64,000 nucleotides of DNA from Thermohalobaculum sp039821125 (GCA_039821125.1 JBCBOR010000013.1:19106-83105), one strand, 5' to 3'; positions 18,387-27,597 are shown, numbered from the stretch's first letter. Notes: generated from the letters alone by a model not told the origin. Numbers and translations: made by a program.

Positions 18387-18459
18387 GGCTAGGCTCCAAA
18401 AATCAGAGATCAGCGAGACCCTAGTCGACAATCGTAACCGAGACCTTTCCAGCCAGGGT

Positions 18460-19395
18460 TTATTTTTCCCTGCCGGCATCCCCGACGATGTGGCGCATCA
18501 CAAGGGGCGTGAAGTACATCGGGAACTGATAGAGCGCGACATAGAGGGTCAGGACCGGCGCTTCGGGCAGCGCGGCGAGCGCCAAGGCCGCATTCCGGTT
18601 CCCCCAAATCACAGCCGTGGCGCCGCCACTTTCACGGCCTGCGAAGGACCGTAATCCCAAGAAAGCCACGATTTGAACGCCGAGATTCGCCGCGATCGCA
18701 AGCGCCAGTGTGCCCGCGGCGAAGACCGGCGCGGCGAGGATTTCTTCTGGCAGGCCGAGAAACAGGGGGAACAGGAATAGCACCATGATGATTGCGGAGA
18801 GGCCATCGAACGCTCTGGATTGGCGGGTGATCCAGTCTGCTCCCAGCAGATGGCGCGCAAACAACGCTCCTGCAACGGCGGATCCGATCAGGACCGTCAG
18901 CCGAAACGCCATCTCCGCGGCATCGATGGGGACGGCCTCGCCCAGCAGGGTCCGCGCAACCACGGGCATCGTTATCGGCGCTAGGAAGGACCCGAGCACC
19001 GTGATTTCCAGCGCGAAGGCCGCATCCAGACCAAGCAGAAGACAGAACGCCGCGGCCGATCCGAGCGGTGGGCCTGCGCTGGTATAGACCAGCGCTTCGA
19101 TCTGTCCGGGCGGCAGCTCCGCAAGGCTGGCCGCCCACCAGAACAGTGCCGGTGTCACCAACATCAACAAACCACAGATCGCGAGGTTTCGAACAAGCCG
19201 CAACGGGTTCAGCATCCGTCGCGCTACGGCGAAAAGATCGATCCGTGTCATGGCAAGGCCGATCAGCGTTGCGACAAGAATGGGAAGGGTGCCCTCGAGC
19301 AACGCGCCCGGCACCGGCAGGACCAGTGCGCTCAGAACCCCAAGCGCTAGGATCCACTGCGCCCGCGCCCCACACCAGGCCAGTGTTCTCAACAT
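18460..19395 (-). CDS. Bile acid:sodium symporter (BASS) family-like transporter
   Basis: 311 aa with about nine to ten hydrophobic segments. SAGPPLGSAAAFCLLLGLD and WGNRNAALALAALP resemble the BASS family (bile acid/Na+ symporter and related organic-anion carriers), though the match is weaker than for canonical members. The start codon directly abuts the stop of the TRAP DctQM gene, so it is probably the last gene of that operon and may export or import a related organic acid. Confident as a membrane carrier, less so for family; substrate unknown. Confidence 0.65.
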   Translation of the reverse strand: MLRTLAWCGARAQWILALGVLSALVLPVPGALLEGTLPILVATLIGLAMTRIDLFAVARRMLNPLRLVRNLAICGLLMLVTPALFWWAASLAELPPGQIEALVYTSAGPPLGSAAAFCLLLGLDAAFALEITVLGSFLAPITMPVVARTLLGEAVPIDAAEMAFRLTVLIGSAVAGALFARHLLGADWITRQSRAFDGLSAIIMVLFLFPLFLGLPEEILAAPVFAAGTLALAIAANLGVQIVAFLGLRSFAGRESGGATAVIWGNRNAALALAALPEAPVLTLYVALYQFPMYFTPLVMRHIVGDAGREK

Positions 19396-21351
19396 CTAGC
19401 CATCCCCAGAGCGGGTGCGCAGGCTTTCGGGCAGCCAGGTCGCCAATTCCGGGAAGATCACGAGGATCACCACCATCAGGCACATGATCAGGAACATCGG
19501 CACCGCGGTCTTTGCGATGTACCCGATCTGATGCTTGGTCATGCCCTGCAGCACAAACAGGTTGAACCCGATCGGCGGGGTGATCTGAGCCATCTCGACC
19601 ACGACGACAATAAAAATGCCGAACCAGATCAGGTCGATCCCGGCCTGACGCACCATTGTCTCGACCACCGCCATCGTCAGCACGACCGAGGAGATCCCAT
19701 CGAGGAACATGCCGATGATAATGTAGAAGACCGTCAGTGCGGCGATCAGCATGATGGGCGAGAGGTTCATGGACCCGATCCACTCGGCCAGCGTGCGCGG
19801 CAGCCCTGTGAAGCCCATCGAAAGGCTCAGGAACGCCGCGCCCATCAGGATCAGCGCAATCATGGCCGAGGTTCGGGTGGCGCCCATCAGGCTCTCGGTA
19901 AAAGTTGCCCAGTTGAGCGATCCCTGCGCCGTCGCAAGAACCAGAGCGCCAATCACGCCAAAGGCGGCGGCCTCGGTCGCCGTGGCAAAGCCCAGATACA
20001 TCGAACCGATCACAAAGAGCACCAGCAGGATCACGGGCACCAGAAACCGCGAGTTCCAGAGCATCTGACCAAAGGACATAAGGGGCTCGGGCTCCGGACG
20101 CTGCCGGGGCAGGGCAAAGTGCCATGCCGCGACGTAGAGCATGAAGAGAGACGCGAGCACGAGGCCGGGTATGACGCCGGCCATGAAGAGCTGCGTGATC
20201 GATTCGTTGATGGTGACCCCATAGACGATCAGCGTCAGCGACGGCGGGATCATCAGCCCCAGGGTCGCCGAGCCTGCCAGTGTGCCGATGGTCATGAACT
20301 CGGGATAGCCGCGCTTGCGCAGTTCCGGGATCGACATTTTGCCAACCGTGGTCAGTGTCGCCGCAGACGACCCCGAAACTGCCGCGAAGATCGTGCAGCC
20401 GACCACATTGGTATGAAGCAGCCCGCCGGGCAGCCGTCCCGTCCATGGTGCAAGACCGCGGAACATATCCTCGCTGAGGCGGGTTCTGAACAGGATCTCG
20501 CCCATCCAGATAAACAGCGGCAGGGCGGTCAGCGTCCAAGACGAAGATGTTGTCCAGACCGTCGTGATCATCGCATCGCCCGGAGGGCGCGAGGTGAACG
20601 CCGCCATTCCAAAATAGGCAACGCCCATCAGCGCCAATCCGACCCAGACACCGGAGCCGAGCAGGAAGAACAGTATGAACAGAAACAGCCCGGTCTTCCA
20701 GACGACGCTGGCGTCGAACCCTTTGACCGCAAAGACCGGCACCGCGATCAGGACGACCGTTGCAAGTGCGATCGCATAACGGATCCAGCGGGCACCGCTT
20801 TCGGGCGCCCAGCCCCCTTCGCCTTCGATCCCGTCATGCTCAGTCAGCAGGATCCTGAGGAAGTGATCTATCAGCACGACCGCCAGCATCACCGCGCCGA
20901 TGGACATGGCGATTTGCGGGATCCAGAGCGGTGTCGCGTCAAGCCCCTGGCTGATATCGTTCCACTTGGCAGAGCCGATATTGGTTTTGATTGCGTAGCG
21001 GGCAAAAAACACCGCTGTGACCGCGCCAACGCCATAGCACCACAACTCGCCATAGCGTCGCCAGCGCCCAAGCTTTCCAAGAACCAGGCTCACCCGGATA
21101 TGGGCACCCTTGTCGAGCGCATGGGCCAAGGCAAAGAAGCTTGCCCCTGCCATGCAGTAGCCAGCGTAATCGGTGGCGCCCGGGAACACCTCTCCCGTCC
21201 AGCGCGCCATCATCTGCAGGACGATCAGGACCAGGATGGCGATCAAAAACAGTGCGCCAAGCGCGCCGCCGCCGAAATAGATTGCATCCAGTGTTCGGCG
21301 TAGCGCCGCCATATCACGCATCCCGATGATCAAGGGCAGGCCGCGCGGCAT
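19396..21351 (-). CDS. dctQM: TRAP transporter, fused small (DctQ) and large (DctM) membrane subunits
   Basis: 651 aa. The first ~180 residues are a DctQ unit of four helices (LVLIVLQMMARWTGEVFPG, then ASFFALAHALDKGAHIRVSL). The rest is a DctM unit with the usual signatures WMGEILF, GCTIFAAVSGSSAAT, LGLMIPPSLTLIVYG, LDGISSVVLTMA and MAQITPPIGFNLFVLQG. Fusion of the two subunits is known in several TRAP systems. The start could also be at 21321 (MRDMAALRR), which better fits the family N-terminus. The solute-binding partner is encoded about 100 bp upstream. TRAP systems use the Na+ gradient to import organic acids. Confidence 0.93.
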   Translation of the reverse strand: MPRGLPLIIGMRDMAALRRTLDAIYFGGGALGALFLIAILVLIVLQMMARWTGEVFPGATDYAGYCMAGASFFALAHALDKGAHIRVSLVLGKLGRWRRYGELWCYGVGAVTAVFFARYAIKTNIGSAKWNDISQGLDATPLWIPQIAMSIGAVMLAVVLIDHFLRILLTEHDGIEGEGGWAPESGARWIRYAIALATVVLIAVPVFAVKGFDASVVWKTGLFLFILFFLLGSGVWVGLALMGVAYFGMAAFTSRPPGDAMITTVWTTSSSWTLTALPLFIWMGEILFRTRLSEDMFRGLAPWTGRLPGGLLHTNVVGCTIFAAVSGSSAATLTTVGKMSIPELRKRGYPEFMTIGTLAGSATLGLMIPPSLTLIVYGVTINESITQLFMAGVIPGLVLASLFMLYVAAWHFALPRQRPEPEPLMSFGQMLWNSRFLVPVILLVLFVIGSMYLGFATATEAAAFGVIGALVLATAQGSLNWATFTESLMGATRTSAMIALILMGAAFLSLSMGFTGLPRTLAEWIGSMNLSPIMLIAALTVFYIIIGMFLDGISSVVLTMAVVETMVRQAGIDLIWFGIFIVVVVEMAQITPPIGFNLFVLQGMTKHQIGYIAKTAVPMFLIMCLMVVILVIFPELATWLPESLRTRSGDG

Positions 21352-21455
21352 AATTGCTGCGCGTCATGGGGGTTTTAAGCATCACCCGGAACCGCCACGG
21401 GTCCGAGACAAGGGATCTCGGGCGGCGGCTCTGTCGTACCGCCGCCCCTTGCGGT

Positions 21456-22421
21456 TTACTGCGATTTGAACGCGTCCACGATCGCGGCGCCGGTCTCGCC
21501 GGCGGCCTCTTTCCACTCGGCAGCCATGGTCGCGCCGATCTCGTTCAGTTCGCCGACAAGGCCCTCACCTGCGGGCTGCACGGTCATGCCGCCAGCCCGG
21601 AGGCCGTTCAGAGTAAAGTCCGTGTACTGCACGGCGCGCCAATGCCCGGCATATTCAGCCAGTTCCGCACACCCACGAATTGCGGCCTTGCTGCTGTCAG
21701 ACACGCTGTTCCATGTGTCCTTGTTCACGAACACATGGTTGCGGGGCATCCAGGCATCGACCTCGTAGAAATGGGTCAGGTGCTCCCAGACCTTGCGGTC
21801 ATAGCCCGTGGCGCCGGAGGATATCATCGACTCGGCAACGCCCGTGGCAAAGGCCTGGGAGATTTCCGCCGCTTCGATCTGAACCGGCAACATGCCTGTC
21901 AACTCGGCCAGCCGCGCCGTTGCGGTGTTGTACGAGCGGAACTTGATGCCTTTCATATCGGCGACCGAGTTCACTTCCTTCTTGAAATACAGCCCCTGCG
22001 GAGGCCACGGCGTCGCGTAGAGCAGAACCAGGTTTTGCTCATCAAGGATCTGTTCGTAGGTCGGCTTGGCGGCCTCCCACAGCGCGACCGACTGATCGAA
22101 CGTCGTGGCAAGGAAGGGGATCGAGTCGATCCCAAAGACCGCATTCTCGTTCTGGTGTGCGCTCAGAAGGCGCTCGCCAATCGGGGCCTGCCCGGTCTGG
22201 ACCGCGCGCTTGATCTCGTTCCCTTTGAAGAGCGAGCCACCCGCATGCACCGTGATGGTGATGTCGCCGCCGGTCGCCGTGCCCACGCACTTGGCAAACT
22301 GCTTTCCGACTTGGCTGTGATAATTCGAGTCCGCATAGGCCATGGGCATATCCCAGTTGTCGGCCATGGCAGCGCCTGCGCTCAGCGTGAGGGCGGCACT
22401 CATTCCCAGAAGCTTCTTCAT
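21456..22421 (-). CDS. dctP: TRAP transporter periplasmic solute-binding protein (DctP)
   Basis: 321 aa from the ATG at 22421, preceded by GGGAGA; the longer frame upstream lacks a signal peptide. The N-terminus MKKLLGMSAALTLSAGAAMA is a clean Sec signal. The mature protein has the family features: GGDITITVHAGGSLF, QNENAVFGIDSIPFLA and a ligand-binding Arg region around GIKFRSYNTATARLAE. It captures a carboxylate-bearing solute and delivers it to DctQM. The flanking D-amino-acid-dehydrogenase-like and TPP enzymes suggest an amino or keto acid ligand, which is inference only. Confidence 0.92.
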   Translation of the reverse strand: MKKLLGMSAALTLSAGAAMADNWDMPMAYADSNYHSQVGKQFAKCVGTATGGDITITVHAGGSLFKGNEIKRAVQTGQAPIGERLLSAHQNENAVFGIDSIPFLATTFDQSVALWEAAKPTYEQILDEQNLVLLYATPWPPQGLYFKKEVNSVADMKGIKFRSYNTATARLAELTGMLPVQIEAAEISQAFATGVAESMISSGATGYDRKVWEHLTHFYEVDAWMPRNHVFVNKDTWNSVSDSSKAAIRGCAELAEYAGHWRAVQYTDFTLNGLRAGGMTVQPAGEGLVGELNEIGATMAAEWKEAAGETGAAIVDAFKSQ

Positions 22422-22464
22422 CGATGTCTCCCTTTGGTTGCCCGCATTGTTAGACCCCGCGGGA

Positions 22465-23715
22465 CTAGTCGAACCGTCCGACACGAAACGGCGTCATGTC
22501 AATGTTCGGCGTGCGTCCGCCGATCATGTCGGCGATCAGACGCCCGGTCTTTGGACCAGAGGTCAGGCCGACATGCTGTGCGCCAAAGGCAAAGTGGATC
22601 TGCGGCGCCTTCGGGCTCGGTCCGATAAAGGGCACACTGTCGATCGTCGATGGGCGATGTCCGAGCCAGCGTTCCTCGCCCGCCCACTCCAGATTGGGAT
22701 AGAGATGCTTGATCCGCGTCTTGGCGATGCGAAACGGCGCCTCCGACGGCCCCGCGTCCAGCCCTCCGAACTCAACCTGTCCGGCGCAACGCAGACCGCC
22801 CTCCATCGGTGTCGCAACGAACTTGCCATCGGCCAGCATGTAGGGAAACGGCGGCGCATGGTTCGGTGTCTTCAGGACGAGGTGATACCCACGCTCGCTC
22901 TCCAGGCCCGGCTTGTGCCCAAGCGCCTGAACCAGCCGTCCGGACCAAGCGCCACCAGCCAGGACCACGTGATCGAACGACTGCGTTGCGCCATTCACGG
23001 TCACGTCCGCACCGGTCTCGCGCGGTGCGATGTCGTCAACCTCGCCTTGCTGAAAACCGCCGCCTTCAGACTGGTAATGCGCGAACAGACCCGCGACATA
23101 GGACCCGGGATCCGAGATCCAGCCATGGTCCATGTAGCATGCCGCATAGGTGTAGTGATCGCCGAGATGGGGATCTTCCTCGCGCAGGCGATTGAGGTCT
23201 CGAAACTCGATCCGTGCCCCGTGCTGCGCCCGCAGATCATGCGCCCAGGCATCGCCGTCACAGGCGTCCTGCGAGCGGTAGAGGAACGCATAGATTCCGT
23301 CGGTGATGAAGTGCTCTGCACCGGTCCCGCCTGCCAGCGCCTTATGCTGCTCGACCGTATCGCCAAGAATGTTCGTCAGCGCGGCGGCCGTTTTTTCCAC
23401 ATCCTCCCGCGTTGCCCGGCGCAGGAACGGGACCAGCCAGGGAAGAAGCCGCGGAAGGTAGCTCCATTTCAGATGCAACGGCCCGAGCGGATCGAGCAGC
23501 ATCTTTGGGACCTTCGCCAGCAACCCCGGCACCGGGACCGGCACAATCGACGTGGCCGCCAGGATCCCTGCATTGCCATAGGAGGTCTGCGCCGGCTGAC
23601 CCGGATCTGTGCGGTCCATCAGTGTCACGGTGTGCCCATCGCGCCGCAGCCATTCTGCGGTAGAGACCCCAACGATTCCTGCGCCGACCACGGCGATGCT
23701 CTGTGGCTTTGTCAT
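22465..23715 (-). CDS. D-amino acid dehydrogenase-like FAD oxidoreductase (DadA family)
   Basis: 416 aa from the ATG at 23715, preceded by GGAGGGG. The N-terminus SIAVVGAGIVGVSTAEWLRRDG is a FAD Rossmann motif; TSYGNAGILAATSIVPVP is a DadA signature, as is the C-terminal region GHRPSTIDSVPFIGPSP with HFAFGAQHVGLTSGP. The likely reaction is oxidative deamination of a D-amino acid (or related amine) to a keto acid, passing electrons to the respiratory chain. Its start overlaps the stop of the 57-aa membrane protein gene (ATGA), so expression is coupled. Confidence 0.87.
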   Translation of the reverse strand: MTKPQSIAVVGAGIVGVSTAEWLRRDGHTVTLMDRTDPGQPAQTSYGNAGILAATSIVPVPVPGLLAKVPKMLLDPLGPLHLKWSYLPRLLPWLVPFLRRATREDVEKTAAALTNILGDTVEQHKALAGGTGAEHFITDGIYAFLYRSQDACDGDAWAHDLRAQHGARIEFRDLNRLREEDPHLGDHYTYAACYMDHGWISDPGSYVAGLFAHYQSEGGGFQQGEVDDIAPRETGADVTVNGATQSFDHVVLAGGAWSGRLVQALGHKPGLESERGYHLVLKTPNHAPPFPYMLADGKFVATPMEGGLRCAGQVEFGGLDAGPSEAPFRIAKTRIKHLYPNLEWAGEERWLGHRPSTIDSVPFIGPSPKAPQIHFAFGAQHVGLTSGPKTGRLIADMIGGRTPNIDMTPFRVGRFD

Positions 23716-23885
23716 GCTGCCCCTCCGGTCATCCAGACGGCGCCGATCGCGCCGACAAGGGCTACGATCAGCCAGGGGTTGGATCGCCGCCGTCCGACCA
23801 AGGCCGTGACGAGGCTGGCGCCTGCGAAGATGGCGACACCAAGGGCTAGGGTGCGAACCGGGTCCTCGAAGATCGGATAGCTCAT
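23712..23885 (-). CDS. Small two-helix membrane protein of the TPP/DadA operon
   Basis: 57 aa. The ATG at 23885 overlaps the stop of the TPP-enzyme gene and its own stop overlaps the dadA-like start, both by 4 bp (ATGA), which strongly supports a real coupled gene. Two hydrophobic helices (LALGVAIFAGASLVTALVG and PWLIVALVGAIGAVWM) flank a basic RRRSN turn. I do not recognise the family. It could anchor the flanking flavoenzyme at the membrane or be a tiny transporter accessory. Confidence 0.75.
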   Translation of the reverse strand: MSYPIFEDPVRTLALGVAIFAGASLVTALVGRRRSNPWLIVALVGAIGAVWMTGGAA

Positions 23886-25594
23886 GCGACCCACTCACTG
23901 ACCGGGGCTGCCGCGTCCTGCAGCGGTTGAGCAATCACGTCCACCAGAGTCGGGCCGTCATGGTTGATCGCTTCTTTCAGGACGCGGTCGAGATCGCCCG
24001 GGTCTTCGACACGCCATGACTTGATGCCATAGGCGGCCGCAACCGCCGCATGGTCCGTCCGGTTGAAGTCGACCGAGAAGTAACGCGCGCCGAAGCCTGA
24101 CTTCTGCCCGGCTTTGATCCATCCGAAGACAGAATTGGAGAAGACAATGGTCGTGATCGGCAGGTTGTACCGCGTGATCGTCTCGAATTCGCCCACCGAC
24201 ATGCCGAAAGATCCATCGCCCGTCGCGCAGATCACCTTGTTGTCGGGCCGCGCGAATTGCGCGCCGATCGCAGCGCCAAGGGCATAGCCCAAGGCCCCAT
24301 GCGCCCGGTTCGAGATGAAATGCCGCCCCGGCTGGCGGATCGTCCAATACGCACTGAAGTAGGGACAAGGCGTGCCGGGATCGGCGCACAGCACAGTTTC
24401 GGGTGGGCACAGGCGATTAAGCGCGTCGATCACCCGCTCGGGCCGGATTGGCGTCTCCATACTTTCGGCGAGAGGGCGGAACGCGGCCTCCTTCGCGGCA
24501 CGGGCGGCCGTGGCACGGGCGGTGCCATCGAACGCGGGCAACGCACCGCGCCCGCGCGGGTCTGCCGGCGTTAGGATGGCCTCAGCAACGGCTTTCAGGG
24601 CGAGGCGCGCATCTGCCACGATCGCGGCCTTGGTATCATAGGACGCCCCAATCACTGCGGGGTCGCTGTCGATGTGCAGGATCGTGGTGTCCGGTGCAGG
24701 GGAGCGCCAGCGCTCGGTCGTCACCGACCCCGCCCGGCAGCCGATGAACAGCACACAGTCAGCGGCATCGACCACGGCGCGGGTGCCGGGTCGCCCGCCG
24801 TTGGAACCGACGACGCCGACCGACAAAGGGTGCGTCTCGGCGATAGCGCCTTGGCCTGAGACGGTTGTGGCGACTGGCGCGTCTATAGCTTCGGCCAAAG
24901 CTAGTAACTCCGCCTCAACTCCGGCCAGAGCGATACCGCCACCGCAGATGATCACGGCCCGTTGAGCCGTCAAAAGCGCCTCGACCAGGTTCTGGACATC
25001 TCCAGGGTCTGGTGCCGGGCGGAGCGCGGGGTAGTTGCCATGGGCCGGATTTGACCAAATCTCGTCCTCAGGCACCGGGGCCTTTTGTACGTCGAACGGC
25101 AAGGCCAGATGCGCGGACCCGGGGCGCCCCGTTGTCATCTCGCGAAAGGCGCGGCGGACGGTGCGAGGCAGAGCGCCTGCGCTATCCAGCACAGCGTTCC
25201 ACTTGGTCAGCGGGGCGAACAGCGCCTTCTGATCAAGCTCGGTCAGCGGAAAGCGCCCAGCCGAGGTCGTCGCAACATCCGTCGTGATGGCCAACACGGG
25301 GACACTCGACTCGTTGGCTTCAACCAAGCCCGGGGCGATATAGGTCGCCCCACCGCCGGACGGCCCCTCGCATACACCGACACGCCCGGTCAGCCGGGCA
25401 TAGGCATCCGCCATGTAGGCCGCATGCCGCTCGTCCCGCGTCAGGATATGTGTCATTCCGTGGTCAAGCCGGGCCAGCGCGTCGTAGAACGGCAGCGAGG
25501 TGTCGCCGCACAAACCGAAGATGTGGCGCACGCCATGCCCCGCCAGCAGACGGACCATGGCTTCGGCCCCGGTTGACTGATTGCTGGCGTCCAC
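23882..25594 (-). CDS. Thiamine diphosphate-dependent enzyme (acetolactate synthase/decarboxylase superfamily)
   Basis: 570 aa with a GTG start preceded by GGGGCAGAAG. Three domains are visible: the PYR domain with the catalytic Glu (LTRDERHAAYMADAYAR), a central domain (AVIICGGGIAL, AETHPLSVGVVGSNGG) and the PP domain with the thiamine/Mg motif starting GDGSFGMSVGE and closing at the conserved Asn. It belongs to the acetolactate synthase, pyruvate/benzoylformate decarboxylase and sulfoacetaldehyde acetyltransferase superfamily. Substrate choice cannot be read; with DadA next door a 2-keto acid decarboxylase is plausible. No small regulatory subunit is adjacent, which argues against branched-chain amino acid synthesis. 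Confidence 0.88.
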   Translation of the reverse strand: MDASNQSTGAEAMVRLLAGHGVRHIFGLCGDTSLPFYDALARLDHGMTHILTRDERHAAYMADAYARLTGRVGVCEGPSGGGATYIAPGLVEANESSVPVLAITTDVATTSAGRFPLTELDQKALFAPLTKWNAVLDSAGALPRTVRRAFREMTTGRPGSAHLALPFDVQKAPVPEDEIWSNPAHGNYPALRPAPDPGDVQNLVEALLTAQRAVIICGGGIALAGVEAELLALAEAIDAPVATTVSGQGAIAETHPLSVGVVGSNGGRPGTRAVVDAADCVLFIGCRAGSVTTERWRSPAPDTTILHIDSDPAVIGASYDTKAAIVADARLALKAVAEAILTPADPRGRGALPAFDGTARATAARAAKEAAFRPLAESMETPIRPERVIDALNRLCPPETVLCADPGTPCPYFSAYWTIRQPGRHFISNRAHGALGYALGAAIGAQFARPDNKVICATGDGSFGMSVGEFETITRYNLPITTIVFSNSVFGWIKAGQKSGFGARYFSVDFNRTDHAAVAAAYGIKSWRVEDPGDLDRVLKEAINHDGPTLVDVIAQPLQDAAAPVSEWVA

Positions 25595-25637
25595 GTCTTC
25601 TGCCCCTTTGTCGTTGGATCACTCAAGCGGAGAAGAC

Positions 25638-26366
25638 ATGATCGCGCAAGGTGGAAAGCAGATCTATGGCGCGCCGATTGGCATCCTGATGCTGGATGCC
25701 CAGTTCCCGCGGATCCCGGGCGATATGGGCAATGCCGAGACATGGCCGTTCCCGGTGCTCTACCGCGTGGTCGAGGACGCCTCGCCCGATCGGATTGTCC
25801 GACGCGGGGCAGAGGGGATGCTCGAGCCCTTCATCGCGGCGGGGCGCGACCTGATCCGGCAAGGGGCCGAGGCGATCACCACGAATTGCGGGTTTCTCTC
25901 ACTGTTTCAGGCCGAGTTGTCCGCAGCGCTGGGCGTGCCGGTCCTGACCTCGGCGCTGATGCAGGTGCCGATGGTCCAGGCGATGCTGCCGCCCGGGCGC
26001 CGGGTCGGGCTGATCACGATCTCTGCCGAGACGCTGTCACCGGAGCACCTGACCCGGGCGGGCTGCCCTGCGGACATGCCGATCATTGGAACGGACCATG
26101 GGCAGGAATTCAGCCGTGTGATCCTTGGCAATGAAACAGCGCTAGACGTCTCCTGTGCCGAGGCGGACCTGTTGTCAGCGGCGGACAAACTGATCGCACG
26201 GCACGCGGATGTCGCTGCGATCGTGTTGGAGTGCACGAACATGCCGCCCTATCAGGCCGCGGTGCAGGAGAGAACGGGCGTGCCAGTCTTCTCGATGGTC
26301 GATGCTGTGTGCTGGTTGCAGGCCGGGCTCAGGCCGCGCCGGTGGCCTTTACCGGCCACCGGTTGA
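25638..26366 (+). CDS. Aspartate/glutamate racemase-like protein
   Basis: 242 aa from the ATG at 25638 (GAGAAG upstream). Two cysteines in the right places for the catalytic pair are visible, in ITTNCGFLSLFQ (~87) and VLECTNMPP (~200). The fold opens with IGILMLDAQFPRIPGDMGN, common in uncharacterised Asp/Glu/hydantoin racemase family members. It is divergent from the TPP/DadA/TRAP operon with only 43 bp between starts, so shared regulation is likely. It could supply the D-enantiomer or racemise the imported compound; the exact substrate is unknown. Confidence 0.75.
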   Translation: MIAQGGKQIYGAPIGILMLDAQFPRIPGDMGNAETWPFPVLYRVVEDASPDRIVRRGAEGMLEPFIAAGRDLIRQGAEAITTNCGFLSLFQAELSAALGVPVLTSALMQVPMVQAMLPPGRRVGLITISAETLSPEHLTRAGCPADMPIIGTDHGQEFSRVILGNETALDVSCAEADLLSAADKLIARHADVAAIVLECTNMPPYQAAVQERTGVPVFSMVDAVCWLQAGLRPRRWPLPATG

Positions 26367-26388
26367 TGTCTCGTTGCAGCGGGCGCCG

Positions 26389-27123
26389 TCAGTCGAGGAT
26401 CGTGATCTCGACCCGCCGGTTTGCCTGACGTCCAGCCGTGGTCGTGTTTTCCGCGACGGGGCTGCTCTCGCCAAGGCCTCCGGTTTCCGACTGCAGGCCG
26501 AAATTTTGCGCGAGATAGGCAGCAACCGAAGCGGCGCGCCGCTCTGACAGACCCTGGTTGTAAGGCTCGGACCCGCGCGAGTCCGTGTGACCGGTGATCC
26601 GAAGCCGTGTCTTCTTCAGCTTGTTCATCTTCGTGCCGAAATCGTCGAGCTCGGCAATCGCCTCGGGCCGAAGATCGGACTTGTTGGTGTCGAACAGCGC
26701 ATCGGCGCCAAGGGTGATCACCTCCGGCAGCGGCTTGACTTTTCCAGGGCATACGGGCGTGCCATCGCGCGCCAGACGTTCGGACATGAAGCCCTTCACG
26801 CCGTGATCCGATGCCCAGTGCTGACAGCCATTGGGGTCGGTCCACGCGATCGCTTCGAACGTCACCTCGGTGGTCCCGGCTGTGCCCGGAGCTGAGCCGG
26901 CCTTCGGGCAGACAGGTGTGCCATCACGATTGCGGCGCGGCGTCAGGTATCCCTCGACCCCATCGTCAATCACCCAGTGTTCGCAGCCGTTTGGATCGAC
27001 CCAGACGTTTGCGCGCAGATCGGACAATGGTTTGCTGTCAAAGCCATAATCCTCACCCGGCGTTGCCGCGCAGGCGGCAAGACCGAGAATACAGACCGCA
27101 CCAGCGGCTCTCAGAAGCAACAT
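26389..27123 (-). CDS. OmpA-family lipoprotein with two Trp/Cys repeats
   Basis: 244 aa. A lipoprotein signal ends at LGLAAC. Two ~45-residue repeats follow: VWVDPNGCEHWVIDDGVEGY...DGTPVCP and AWTDPNGCQHWASDHGVKGF...DGTPVCP, each with two cysteines that could pair. The C-terminal half is an OmpA/MotB peptidoglycan-binding domain (ALFDTNKSDLRPEA, ITGHTDSRGSEPYNQGLSERRA, GRQANRRVEITI). It probably tethers the outer membrane to the wall. The next gene upstream encodes a short lipoprotein with one copy of the same repeat, suggesting duplication. Confidence 0.88.
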   Translation of the reverse strand: MLLLRAAGAVCILGLAACAATPGEDYGFDSKPLSDLRANVWVDPNGCEHWVIDDGVEGYLTPRRNRDGTPVCPKAGSAPGTAGTTEVTFEAIAWTDPNGCQHWASDHGVKGFMSERLARDGTPVCPGKVKPLPEVITLGADALFDTNKSDLRPEAIAELDDFGTKMNKLKKTRLRITGHTDSRGSEPYNQGLSERRAASVAAYLAQNFGLQSETGGLGESSPVAENTTTAGRQANRRVEITILD

Positions 27124-27137
27124 TGCTAATCCTCCGC

Positions 27138-27371
27138 TCAGGCGCAGTCCGGCGTGCCGTCGAGATTGAGCACTGGGCTCATGTAGCCCTCGACCCCATC
27201 ATCCACGACCCAGTGCTTGCAGCCATCCGGATCGACCCAGATGGTCGCTGCCAGATTGACAAGGCTGTGGCTGTCGACACCGTCATCGACGGTCTGCGTG
27301 GAACTGCTGCACGCTGTCAGAGCAAGCGTCACAACAGCGGCGGTTGAAAGCGAAACAAGGCGCTTGGTCAT
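27138..27371 (-). CDS. Small lipoprotein with one Trp/Cys repeat
   Basis: 77 aa from the ATG at 27371, with GATGAGGAG directly before it. The lipobox is LTAC followed by a Ser-rich stretch. The body is a single IWVDPDGCKHWVVDDGVEGY...DGTPDC unit, closely matching the two repeats of the OmpA lipoprotein 14 bp downstream. It is essentially that protein without the OmpA domain, so the pair may act together at the outer membrane. Function unknown. Confidence 0.8.
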   Translation of the reverse strand: MTKRLVSLSTAAVVTLALTACSSSTQTVDDGVDSHSLVNLAATIWVDPDGCKHWVVDDGVEGYMSPVLNLDGTPDCA

Positions 27372-27490
27372 CTCCTCATCTCCCCTCGCGCTGACCCGAT
27401 CCTGCCAGCGGCAAAGCGTGGTCTCATGCATCGTGGCGGCATATGGCCCGCACCCACGACGCGGCGTTACGTAAGGGAATACCGTGCATG

Positions 27491-27517
27491 CCAAAGTTTC
27501 GCCACAAAAAACTTTGG
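27491..27517. terminator. Perfect 9-bp hairpin between fabI and the lipoprotein pair
   Basis: CCAAAGTTT and AAACTTTGG flank a 9-base loop. It lies 80 bp past the fabI stop and 120 bp before the small lipoprotein start. On the minus strand the stem contains an internal T-run. It may terminate fabI or act as an operator for the lipoproteins. Confidence 0.45.
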
Positions 27518-27597
27518 TTAACGCATTGGCGTGCTTTGCTTAATCGTCCTTTTGACGCGAGCGTGTGGCCTGACCTCAGCCGAGGGTAGATTGAGCG

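Noticed and set aside
18632..20539. Long open frame of 635 codons opposite/inside the BASS and DctQM genes
   Set aside because: Arg/Asp/His-rich translation with no domain; an out-of-frame shadow of two clear membrane-protein genes caused by high GC.
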